Of a stretch of DNA of 64,000 nucleotides, positions 22,837 to 33,700 are shown in pieces. Under the pieces are notes generated by a model. That model was not told the origin of the DNA. It saw only the letters and a list, made by a program, of their open reading frames with translations, and searched no databases. Positions within the stretch are counted from its first letter, which is position 1, and each line of letters starts with the position of its first letter. The stretch comes from Gnetum montanum (taxonomy: Eukaryota; Streptophyta; Gnetopsida; Gnetales; Gnetaceae), in NCBI GenBank assembly GCA_015680685.1, contig MNCI01035702.1, positions 36,417 to 100,416 on the forward strand. The letters run 5' to 3'. Both the position numbers and the translations under genes were made by a program.

Positions 22837-23740
22837 TGGTGTCTAGAGGATTGACTCGAGAGGCATTGACAAAGAATACAAAACGCCACTACATGTCCAC
22901 CAATGACATCCCCTCTTTGAACTTAATCTAGTCATGTCAAATCATGTTAAGAGTGCTTGTGATGTTGGGATTGGGCTATGATGAAGGAATGGTAGTGGTA
23001 ATTAGGGAGATGGTCATGGAGGATAATGATACATTCCAAGTGTTGTCACCATGGTTGTAGCATGGTATTGACATATTTTGAAGTGTTGGTTGCTTGGAAA
23101 ATGTGTTTGAGGAACCAATCATTTCACTCCAAGAGTTCTTTAGCCATTGGGCTTTTGAGGCTTCTTTGGCCATTTGGCTCCTTGGGAATTTGGTTCTCCC
23201 CCCTTTTTTTGTGGTGTGAAAACTTCATTAGGTTTCACTGCTAAGGCTAGTTTGAGATAGCTTTCTCATTAAGTAAATTGCATTACACTTAATGAACTGG
23301 AGAGTTATCCCATTGAATGAGATGCCTTACATTCAATGGACTTAATGGTTTTCCCACTGAATGAATTGTGTTACATTTAAGTGGACTTGAGGACAGAGCA
23401 TCTTGAGGACATATCATGAATGAGAAACATAGGCCAACATCATTGCTTATTATATTGAAGGTTACCATCAAGCTATGGGGTTGGGCTCAAGGGGTGGTGT
23501 TAGAGGGACAACAATGGCACAAGTACTCTTGACACAATAGGATAGACTCACTGAATCTTGCACATTGAGGTCATATGATAATTTGCTATTGTAATGAGTT
23601 GCATCCTTGCAATGACTCTAGGCTTCATCCTGTAAATACAACTCCAAGAGGATAAGAGAATCAAGCAAACAAAGCATGTTAAATCATTACAATGCATATA
23701 TAGGCCACATGGAGAATAAAATCAAGTCATTCAGGTAACT
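22837..23740. other. C 3' spacer with hairpins, no gene
   Basis: Between integrase and the 3' LTR I see no convincing frame. The region contains the hairpin cluster at 23267-23383, described separately. Confidence 0.5.
23267..23383. repeat. Three hairpins with shared loop in C 3' spacer
   Basis: Stem 1 is CATTAAGT (23267-23274) with ACTTAATG (23287-23294). Stem 2 is CATTGAATG (23311-23319) with CATTCAATG (23330-23338). Stem 3 is CACTGAATG (23355-23363) with CATTTAAGTG (23374-23383, imperfect). The loops are alike (AATTGCATTA, AGATGCCTTA, AATTGTGTTA) while the stems differ. The D spacer carries the same loop. Confidence 0.6.
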
Positions 23741-23744
23741 GATG

Positions 23745-23900
23745 TTGCTAGTGTAAGGCTACAGTAGGCCGTAGTACTAGTTTTAGGCCTTTGCAAGCTA
23801 TGGGGCTACTAGTTTTAGGCCTTAGTAGTCCATGTTGCCAGTTTAAGGCCTCAACAAGCCATGTTGTTACTAGTTTTAGGCCCTAGCAGGTCATGTTGGA
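23745..23900. repeat. Mini-hairpin array C-iii, after integrase
   Basis: Five units of the form CTAGTTTTA + stem + 6-nt loop + stem. Stem pairs are GGCT/GGCC, GGCC/AGCT, GGCC/GTCC, GGCC/AGCC and GGCC/GGTC. Two pair fully if wobble is allowed and three carry one mismatch. It lies 95 bp beyond the integrase end, the same position as in D (46144-46505). Confidence 0.8.
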
Positions 23901-23995
23901 GTAGGCTTGCTTGTTGATGACCATCGACTACATGTAATATGGCTTTAGATAGGAATGATTAACTAGATTGGCTAGCTCATTCTAATTCACATTGG

Positions 23996-25150
23996 CTACC
24001 CTGAATGCTCCACACCATAGGCTTTGGTGACTAGAAAGATCCCTTCCCAATTGGTTGAGAATTTATCCACATGCTCATGGATGGCTTTGCAGACTAGGTT
24101 ACCTTCCTTGATCTTATGCTTGGTCGAGTCATGATGATGTTGCCACTTTTGCCTGTCTTGATAGTGTTTAATGTGAGTAAGCACTTGCATGCGTTGCTCC
24201 TCTAGCAAGTCTAGGGCTACTATTTGCAACTTCTTGTTCTTCTCATCATTGATGAAGTTAGTCAAGGCTACTCGAAGTGATGACACCTACAATTCAAGAG
24301 GCAAAACAACTTCAGAAGCATAAACTAGGCTATAAGGGGTTATTGTAGTTGTCATGTGATATGTCATTTTGTAGGCCCATAGTGCATGGACAAGTCACTC
24401 ATGCCATTTACATATGCTATTATTGAGCATCTTCTTCAACAAATTGATAATGACCTTGTTGCTTGCTTTTGCTTGTTCATTGGCTTAAGGATAATAAGGT
24501 GATGAGAAAGGTTGTTTAATGCTCAGGTTATGATTGAAATCTTTCATTTCGTGGCTATTAAATTGTGGTTCATTATCTATAACTATGTTCATGGGTATGC
24601 TAAAATGGGCTATAATGTTATTTAAGATGAATTTGCAAGCTTCTTCAAATGTAGTATTCCTTAAGGGAATAGCCTCAACCCACTTCGTAAAGTATTCGGT
24701 TGTAGTGATCATGAAGCTATGACTTGTAGACGACTTGGGTGTTATAGGTTCAATGATATCCAACCCCCATCATTGAAATGGCTAGGTGATTTGAGTAGTA
24801 TGTAACTTTGTTGGTGGTATGTGTATGAGCTTACCATGTCATTGGCATGTGTTGCAACCTTTAACCTTTTGCATGGAATCACTTTCCAGATGGGACTAGT
24901 AGTAACCTAACCACCTAATCTTAGCAGCCATGGCTCTTGGTCCTATATTTCCTCCACAAATGCACTCATGAACCTCCTCTAGGACTATTCTAGGTTTAGT
25001 TTTACCTAAGCACTTTAGCAATATACCATCATAGGATCATTGACATAAAGTATTATCACCTATGATGACATATTGCTTTGACTTTCTTCATATAGCATCC
25101 TAGTAGGAGTAGTATGGATGATGGCTACAAAGATATCTTCAGTGTTTTGT
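23996..25150 (-). pseudogene. pol: C integrase
   Basis: Minus strand, N to C. An H2C2 domain lies at about 24980-24840 (HECICGGNIGPRAMAAKI ... CNTCQ). GLDIIEP follows (first Asp, about 24760), then TTEYFTKWVEAIPLR, VIDNEPQF (second Asp, about 24580) and SPYYP-stop-ANEQAKASNK near 24490. The catalytic Glu of the usual NGQAEASNK is Lys and the Gly is Glu, so the enzyme is dead. The C-terminal part 24286-23996 is open (HVDKFSTNWEGIFLV). It directly follows the second RNase H. Confidence 0.88.
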
Positions 25151-25157
25151 GTGATGT

Positions 25158-25261
25158 AAACAACACAATCCATGGTTAAGGTGGGAAACTTACTAAACAC
25201 ATCTAGTGNGAAACAACACAATCCATGGTTAAGGTGGGAAACTTACTAAACACATCTAGTG
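25158..25261. other. Contig join: N flanked by identical 51-bp copies
   Basis: A single N at 25209 separates 25158-25208 from 25211-25261, which are identical over 51 bp. This is best read as two contig ends whose overlap was not merged. It is an assembly artefact inside C pol, not a biological duplication. Confidence 0.85.
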
Positions 25262-25720
25262 TCACACTGAGAGCTAATGTTACAATTGCATCAGCTATGA
25301 TGTTCTTGTTTCGGGGTACATGCTGGATATCAATGTCTGCAAACTATTGTAACAATTATTTTCCTAGGTCACAATATGGTTGTAAGTGTTTAGGTTTATG
25401 CATAGAATTCCATTACTTGGTTAACCACAATTTGGAAGTCATCTTTAATTGCTAAGCATCTAATTCTGAGATCATGAGCTACCATCATTCCCTTGATCAA
25501 ATCCTCATACTCCACTATGTTGTTGGTAAATGGGAACTTAAAATGATAGGCAAAAGGATGGATTTGGCCAAATGGAAATGTTATGATGGTAGCAGCACTA
25601 GCCCCATGGGTAGTTGAAGCTCTGTCATGACTACCTCATAACCCTTAGGCACTTGGCTAATATTATTAATATGCTCATTATGGTACTTAGGATCTATGGC
25701 TGCTTGGTCATCACATGGTG
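25262..25720 (-). pseudogene. pol: C second (archaeal-type) RNase H
   Basis: The minus strand shows FTNNIVEYEDLIKGM, then VVNQVMEFYA, and DIQHVPRNKNIIADAI. This is the TNNxAEYE ... DSQLVVNQ ... HVPRxxNxxADALA signature of the extra RNase H of Tat/Ogre elements. The acidic residue before VVNQ is retained (DDFQIVVNQ). It lies between the first RNase H and integrase, as in D (47458-47820). Frameshifts occur in the middle. Confidence 0.82.
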
Positions 25721-25859
25721 AAACTGTGAGTTATACGACTATAGCTTGACCTTTCGTTAAGGATTGAGAAATGTAGTGAAGGTCAAATTTGTGATTATGG
25801 CTTTCCATTGGGCTATGCAACTACTCCCTTAGATATTGGTTGTTATGGCTCTAAGCATG

Positions 25860-26450
25860 TTATCTTTGTAAATGACATTAACTTAGCTTCTAAAGAGGTA
25901 GTGTCTCCACTTTTTCAATGAGAAGATTAGTGTTAGACAATACTTCTCCACTTTAGTGTATGAAATTTCGTGGGCAACTAATGCATGGATAAGATAGTAT
26001 ACTGGCATTACCACCCCATCATCTTGTTTTTGATAAAGTAGAGAGGCAATGGATATGTCAAAGATGGCCAGGTAGATGTAAAAAGGTCTACCTTCTTACG
26101 AAGGATAGACCATTGGTGGTTGTGTCAACTCTTGGTTAAGGTTTTCAAAGGCCTCTTAGCATTGAGTTGTCCACTCATAGTGAATCCATTTCTTAAGCAA
26201 GTATTGCATGGGTTGTAACTTATCTGTAAGCCTAGCGATAAACATACGAATAAATTATAATCTACCTTGCAATCTCCAAAGGTCCTTAAGGTTGGTAGGC
26301 ACTGCTAATTTGGATATGGCCTTAACCTTATTAGGATTGACACATATCCCTGCTTCAAATACTACAAAGCCAAGCATCTTGCCGGTCTTAACATTGAAGA
26401 CATACTTCTTGGGATTGAGCCTAATTCATATTTGAGGCACCATTTAAGCA
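25860..26450 (-). pseudogene. pol: C first RNase H and RT connection
   Basis: The minus strand reads VYYLIHALVAHEISYTKVEK followed by LIFSLKKWRHYLF, the typical gypsy RNase H core, preceded by an RT connection. It is colinear with D 47960-48560. Confidence 0.78.
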
Positions 26451-26456
26451 CACGAT

Positions 26457-27360
26457 CTAGGTCATTAGCATGATCATTAGCCTCTTTTGACTTAACGATA
26501 TGTCATCTACATAATCATTAAGCAAACCTAGCATGTAATCATCAAAGATATAGGTCATGCCTTGTTTGTAGGTTGCCCCTGCAGTCTTAAGACCAAAGGG
26601 CATCATTGTATAGCAAAAGTTCCCCCAAGGGGTCATGAAGGTTGTGCTAAGTTGGTGCTCTGGGTTGATCCTAATTTGGTTGTACCTTGAGAACCCATCC
26701 ATAAAGGACAATAAGGGATGCCCAGCCATGGTATTGATGAGCTGATCAATACTAGGCAATGGGAAGTCATCCTTACTAGTTGTTTTATTTAGGTCTAAGA
26801 AATTGATGCAAATATGAATACTCTTATTTTTTTTAGTGACTACCACTATGTTGGAAGCCCATTCTACGTAGTCGACAACCCTAATGAAACTAGCTAGGTA
26901 GAGCTTCGAGATCTCATCACGAATTGCCAAGGCCAAATCAAGTCTTATCATATGTACTTTTTGCTTAATTGGTCTAATGCTAGGGTCTAGTATGATGTTA
27001 TGTTGTACTAAGCATGGATCTAGGCTTGGCATATCTTCATATGACCAGGCAAAGATCTTAATGTTGCCTTCTAGGACTTTGGTGATGTCTTGAGCCTATT
27101 GAGGTTCCAGTGAGAAACTTAGTTTAAGGGTTTTTTCCTTACCATTGTGTGTTGTGATAGGAACCTTAGCTAGAGAGTCTTCAGTTATGTCACCCAACTC
27201 TAAGTCAAGGGTTTTGACTAGGTTTTTAGGCCACTCTAGAGGTTTTTCTATTGAGGCTATGTAGTCAACAAGGCTCTTAGGCTCAAGATCTAGGCAATTA
27301 GGGTTAATATATCATTTTACATTGCCATGAGGTCCATTTAGGCCCAGAGGTAGACTGATA
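26457..27360 (-). pseudogene. pol: C reverse transcriptase
   Basis: An open frame of 191 codons covers fingers and palm (27032-26457). Upstream reading includes FAWSYEDMPSLDP. Motifs in order are DEISKLYLASFIRVVDYVEW, DDFPLPSIDQLI, FMDGFSRYNQI, TTFMTPWGNFCYTMMPFGL and the catalytic YVDD (26502-26513). It copies element RNA into cDNA. It sits downstream of the 9-kb insert that separates it from protease. The palm is better preserved than the rest of pol. Confidence 0.9.
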
Positions 27361-27604
27361 AGCTCCTAGGTACTTATACTTTAATCCTAAATTTCAACCA
27401 AAATCATATTAAGTGATACCTGGGTAAAATAAATTAATAAATCATGCTTAAAATGCTATAAAATCATGCAAATACATTCTATTCTAATGTAAATAAGGCC
27501 ATCCAAGGCTATAAAGCAAGCAAAGAAAGTAAGATAAGGGACAAATAAAGGTCAAACAAAGGGAAATACAAAAAATGAGACTATAAATGGCCATCAAGGA
27601 TCAT

Positions 27605-27935
27605 GGTTTTACCAGTTTTGGGTCTTGATGGACCATGATGCTAGTTTAAGGCCATAGTGGGCCAAGGTCACATGGTGCCAAATAGTGGTTAGGGAAGGCC
27701 AAACTCCACTATTTGATACCAATTAGAGGCTAAACAAGGATAAATAAAATAGATAAAGAAAGTATAAGACTATGCAAAGGCTAAAAGAAGGTTATAAGGG
27801 TCAATAATGTAACATAAGGTCAAAAAACAAGTTGAACATTAGGTAAAGCATGCTATCTATGGTCATCCATTGCTAATTATAGGTTAAAAGAGGATGGATT
27901 TTGCTAGTTTTAAGCCTTAGTGGGCCAAGATTTAG
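27605..27935. repeat. Mini-hairpin array C-i, before RT
   Basis: Units are at 27610 (stem GGTC, loop TTGATG, stem GACC), 27640 (GGCC/GGCC) and 27900 (AGCC/GGCC, one mismatch). The leader CTAGTTT(A/T)A is the same as in the other arrays. It lies 240 bp before the start of RT, matching D 49734-50070. Confidence 0.75.
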
Positions 27936-27999
27936 GACTATAGGGCTATTGGATGGGTTTGGACATTAGTTAGGGTTGTTTTTAGGTTATTTGGGCTTA

Positions 28000-29620
28000 A
28001 AAAGCAAGAGTTTTAGAGCTTCTACACTGAGCCCCCTTTGTTTCCATGCTGAGCCCTCCTCTAGGAGGGTATGTCAACATGGAGAGTTCCAAGGGGCTAA
28101 GTTTTAATGAATTTTAATTAGTTTTGGGCATGCATGTGCATTCTCAAGGTTGTTGATGCTACTGGGCATCACCTAAGACCAAAACCTGTTAATTTTGAGG
28201 CTTTTTGATTTAGTTTTAGGTTACCTCCTTATTTCCATGCTAAGCCCTACCTCTAGGGGGGTATGTTAGTGTAGAGGATCAAAAGGGGTTGATTTTTGAT
28301 AAATTTTGATTAGTTTTGGACATGCATGTGTGTTCCCAGGGTTGTTGAAGTTGCTAGACATTGCCCAAGATCAAAACTTGTTAATTTTAAGGCTTTTTTA
28401 TCAATTTTTAGGGTCACCCCCCTTGTTTCCACATTGATCCACCCTCCAAGGGGGGTGTGTCGACGTGGAAGACTTCAAGGGGCTAATTTTTGACAATTTT
28501 TGATAAATTTTGGGCATGCATGTGCATTCTTAGGGTTACCAAGGTTGCTAGGCATCACCCAAGATCAAAAGTTTGTTTTAAGGCCATTTTATTAATTTTT
28601 TAGGTTACCTCATTTCCACACTAAGCCCCCCCTCTAGGGGATGTATTAGCATGGAAGACTCTAAGGGGCTGATTTTTGATGAATTTTAACTAGTCTTGGG
28701 CATGCATGTGCATGCCTAGGATTGTCGGTGCTGCTAAGCATCACCTAAGGCCAAAACTTGTTAATTTTAAGGTCATTTTAATGGTTTTTTATGTTACCCC
28801 CTTGTTTCCACGTTGAGCCCACCCTCCAAGCAAGTGTGTTAGCATGGAGGATCCCAAGGGGTTGATTTTTAAAAAAATTGAATTAGTCCTTGGCATGCAT
28901 GTGCATTCCTTGAGTTGTCGGTGTTGTTGGGCATCACCCAAGGCCAAAACTTGTCAATTTTGAGGTCATTTTATTGGTTTTTTTATGTTACCCCATTATT
29001 TGCACACTAAGAATTTTTCTAGGGGGATGTGTCAATGTGGAGGATCCAAAGGGGTTGATTTTTAATTAGTCTTGGGCATGCACATGCATTTTTGAGGTTG
29101 TCGATGCTACTGGACATCACCCAAGATCAAAACTTGTTAGTTTTAAGGCTTTTTTGTTAATTTTTAGGGTCATCCCCTTGTTTCCACGCTAAGCCCCCCC
29201 TCTAGAGGGTGTGTTAGTGTGGAAGACTCCAAGGGGCTAATTTTTGACAAATTTTGATCAATTTTGGACATGCATGTGCATTCCCGGGGTTACCGGAGCT
29301 GCTAGGCATCACCTAAGATCAAAAGTCATTAGTTTTAAGTCCATTTTATTACTTTTTTTAGGTTAACCCCTTATTTCCATGCTGAGCTCCCCCTCCAAGG
29401 GCTGTGTCAACATGGAGGATCCCAAGGGGCTAATTTTTGACAAATTTTAATTAGTCTTGGGTGTGCATGTGCATTCCCAGGGTTGCTGAAGTTATTAGAC
29501 ATTGCCCAAGATCAAAAGTTGTCAATTTTAGGGTTTTTAATTTAATTTTCAAGGTTTCACCCTTGTTTCCATGCTAAGCTCCCCCTCCAAGGAGGTGTGT
29601 CAGGGGGTAAGAATCAAGGG
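28000..29620. repeat. Tandem array of eight ~190-bp units in C
   Basis: The marker CATGCATGTGCATT or a variant recurs near 28127, 28321, 28515, 28701, 28894, 29078, 29270 and 29463 (spacings 184-194 bp). Each unit also carries a C-run/G-run pair around CTCTA or CTCCAA, then GTGTGTYARCATGGA, and a run beginning CACCYAAGATCAAAA. Similar C-run/G-run motifs with a GTGTTAG tail occur in the C LTRs. D lacks the array. Confidence 0.88.
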
Positions 29621-30754
29621 GGTATGAACCAAAGTGGGTTATCGACTACTGGAGGTAATGGAGGGGTAGCAAGGCTCTCAAAGAAAGAGTTATGGTCAGT
29701 AGAGGTTGGGGAAGAGGATTTTTATGTTATAACCTACTAAACCCCCATGTTAGCCCCACATTGGATGGCATGGAGGAAGATTCACCAACATGGCTTATGA
29801 TACAAGATTGCAAATTGGCTTATTTGAATGCGAGAGCTAAGTTATTGAAGGCTACACAAGAGTATAAAGGTTAATCATGGTAAATAGGTGGTCAATTTAT
29901 GGAATTTTGTGTCACCTCCCATCCATCCATGTTTGAGTCAATGTGGTTAGTATAGATGAGGCCTCCCCCTAGTGTGGAACCACCAAATCGAAAGGTTTTG
30001 ACCATCTTCAACTAGGTTTTCCAAGGTTTAAGGGTAGTCAAGAGTGATTGGAAAGGCTCTTGGTTATGTGGGTCCCTTTTAAGGGTAAAATATAGGTGTG
30101 ATGTGTAGTGGGGAGTATGAATGTGGGTTGCCACTTTTTGTTCTATACTAAACCCTCAAGGTGACTATTTGTAGCAAACTTTGACCCCTTTCAGAGCCTA
30201 GGGTTGAATAATGCAAGTTGTAATTGCCTAATATGGCAAGAAAATTAGCATTTTATGGTTTTAAAGGGTGGAAGGCATGCATCCATGTTGAGTATGGTAC
30301 CTCGGGTATGGTTCTATTTGTTAAAGGGATGAAAACCCAAATGTTGACATAGTTACTAACCCAAAAAGTAGCATGTATAAGGGTGTAGGGTGGGCCCATG
30401 GTTTTACAAATTTAAAAATTGAAAGAATAAGAAAAAAAAAAGTAGTTGCTATTTTCCCCCTTAGTCCCAACATGGAGGATACTTTCCTCCCTATTAGACT
30501 TTAGTGTATGTGGAGTTGCCATACACAGAATTAGCAAGTAGGGGTTTGGGTGGAAATGTTGGGTTTTATGGATTTTTAATGTCAAAACTTGTACAAACTT
30601 ATCACAAATCACCATTTTATCAATCAAGGAGTGGAGGAGAGCTTTGGAATCCATTGCTATAGCTGATCTTGTGGAATCTTAACATTGAAGCTTCTCCTCC
30701 CTCTCTTGGCTAGCATTGAGGCTTTTCCCCCTTTGGATTTCAGGCCTCCTTCTA
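29621..30754. other. C segment between tandem array and antisense gene
   Basis: No clear gene. A 60-codon plus-strand frame (29692-29874; MVSRGWGRGFLCYN...) has no recognised domain and may be chance. Any promoter of the antisense gene of C should lie here, but I see no TATA box as clean as the one in D. Confidence 0.4.
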
Positions 30755-33700
30755 ATGGTCAACATCATCATGAAGAAAAATAGCAAGAATCCTTACATCC
30801 AAGCATCAGATGAGGTTGCCAAAAGGATATCCACCTTTCTTAAGGTCATTTCCATCCAAGGGACCTCCTCATCAGTTCCAAGGTAGGCCATTCTTTGTCT
30901 TTTTCATATTGTTCTAGCCATTTTTGTTGTTTTTTTTTCTGTGTGGTAACAGGTTGTTTTTCTCATATCTAGTTAAAAGGAGTTGATAAAATTGAATTCT
31001 AGCAAAATCCCTTGTCATGTTTTGGCCATTTTCATATGGATCTAGAGTTATTTTGCTATTTTCACCTTGGTAAATAAGATTTTTGAAATTAGGCTTGCTT
31101 TTTCAAGTGCTTTTTCTAAAAATCTCATGTTGAGGTGTTTTATGATGGGTTGATGTTGGTTTCACTATTTTGATTATAATCTATGGCTACATAATGTCAA
31201 ATTTGTCTTTTTTGATGCTTTTTATTTCAAAAAAGCAAGTTATGTTGTGTATTCTTTATCAGAAAAATGGCTTAATTTTTGGAAAATTTAATGGTTTTTG
31301 GTTTTTATTATTATGTTTAAGATTTTTAATGGCTATGGTATTATTTAATTTGTAGTTCTATTGATCAATTTTTGGCTATTTTAGTTTGGTTGTGCAATTA
31401 GGGGTTTGTGCCGTTTTTCAATTTTTATTGAGATGGATGCATAAATATTGATTCAAGCTTTCAAATGGTGGTGGAATCACTATGTTTGGAGCTTGAATGA
31501 ATTTTTAGTGAATTGTTTTCTAACCATACACGAATGGGATTTGATGGTGATGGCTATGGTTTTACTATTTTTGGCTATGTTTTGTGTAAGAATGGTCACA
31601 TGTTCTTGGTTACAATGGTCATGGCTAGAAAGTTCATGATTTTAGGGTTCCTTCTGTGGTGGAATCACTAAAATCAGAGCTTAGATGAATGTTTTACAAA
31701 TTTTATGGTGAGGCTATGTTAATTGGTCTAAGTTTGGTTGTACCACTTTACCCCTTTGAGCATGGATGTGGTTGTCATAGTTGGAATTGTTGATCTCCAT
31801 GCTCCTAAGGATTATAAATTATGTTGTAAATTATTTTGTGTGTGTGTTTTTTTTGAAGAAAAGAGCTTTTTACTATTTTTAGTAAGTTTTGTATGTTTTA
31901 ATGCTATTTCTAAATGCATGTTTTGAGCTAAGGCATAATTTTGGTTGTGATGTTTTGGATATAATGGTTTTTGCTACGATGTCAAATCTAGGAGAGGTTG
32001 TAATAATATATTCATTATTTGTGAATTTTTTAAAGCAAATTTAAATTAACACCTTAGAGATTTTTATGAAGGCTAATTTTACTCCTGAATAGGATGTGTA
32101 AAATTTGTTAAGAAATTATAAGTGTTGGAATGTTGTGTTAATGTTGTTTGTTTGTTTGTTTGCTATTTATACTTTCCCCTTGTAGTGTCCTGCTAAAGCC
32201 AGTGCTCATTGTGGTTGAGCTAGTTGGCATTGTTTGCTACCTTGATCAACCTACAAACCAAACCCCTCTTCCTAACTTGGCATTGGAGAAGATGTTAGCA
32301 TGGTTCTATCCACAGGTAAGGGATTTCCTTGCCTACCTTCTCCAATACTTTAGTGTCTTGATGTGGTCACACTTGTCTGAGGAGGTGGCTGCAATCATTA
32401 TGGAGACTTTGCCACTTGGGTTTGCATGCTTGATTACTCGGTTTATAATTGATGGACTGGAGACTTGAGTAGTAGGAGAGCTAGTGGATTTTATTAGTCC
32501 ATGATACCTTTCAAATATATGGACCATGGTAGAGTATTCATGTTATAACATGAATAAAACTTAGATGGTGGCACAAAGAGTCCACTCTTTGTTCTAGAAT
32601 CCTCTAGGAACTATGTACTACTTACAGGGGTAAGCATGGCTATTATAGGTTTTAATATTTTGGTTTTATCTCATTTGATGTTCTCTCTTCTAACTTGTTG
32701 GTTTCACATGTATCTTGTAGGCACAAGGTCAATGATCAAGGTTTGATCAAGAATGATCAAACCTTGGCAGTAGTCCATATTGCATTGAATGAATTCACCA
32801 AAGGCCCCAAGATTAGATATGTTGTTTTTGAATAGCTAAGAGGGGAGTTTGATGAATATCCAACTATATTTGACCATATTTACAAGAAGTGTGTGGCTAC
32901 CAAAATAGCACACAAGTGGTGGGTGGCCCCTANTATATTTGACCCTATTTACAAGAAGTGTGTGGCTACCAAAATAGCACACAAGTGGTGGGTGGCCCCT
33001 ATGGAAATTAGAGATATGGGTATTACCACTGGGACCTCCACACGAGCTTCTCCAAGTAAGAAGAAGAAGAGTGAGAAATCAGGTATATTGTTACGTTAAA
33101 GGTTTTATGGTTACTTAGGCTTTAATTTTCTTATGTCTAAAACATAATTGTATTGATGCCAAACACTTGTCTTTTGCTTATAGGGCCTTCCACTTTTGCA
33201 AATGATATCATATTTCTCATCAGATGTTTTGTGGATAATCTCATGCGAAAGTTTGGTCAGGTGGGACCAACATACGAATGGTTAAGGGAGAATGCATTTG
33301 AAGACATTTAAGCAAAAATTACATAGGTAGCTTTGCTTGAGATCTTCATGGTGCCCAACCCTATCATTCCTTCTACAGAGATGCTGAACATCATAGATTC
33401 TTTTGATGAAAAAGTCGATGTGTTCCGCACCATTGTATGATGCTTATCCATTGTTATTGCCATTAATGCATCTACCTTTCATGACTTATTTAGTGTTTCA
33501 CTGATAGGATGACAATTGCCACCAAATTGATGAAAGAGGTAGGCCATTGTGCAGAGCTTGAGGAATGGATTGGTACTATTAAGGGCCACTCTAGTCTTGC
33601 TTGCAATAGCTTTATGAACCCTAATGAAAAAGGGTCTTGTCCCTTGTTGAGATCTAGGGTATATCCTAAATTATTGTCACAAAATAAGGTGATTGGCATT

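Noticed and set aside
25158-25261. Tandem duplication of 51 bp in pol
   Set aside because: It is centred on an N and exactly repeated, so a contig-join artefact is more likely.
32316-32468. CACAG|GTAAGG at 32315 as an exon end in the antisense gene of C
   Set aside because: The frame runs on for 50 codons of protein-like sequence (SHLSEEVAAIIMETLPLGF), so read-through is preferred, with the donor near 32630.
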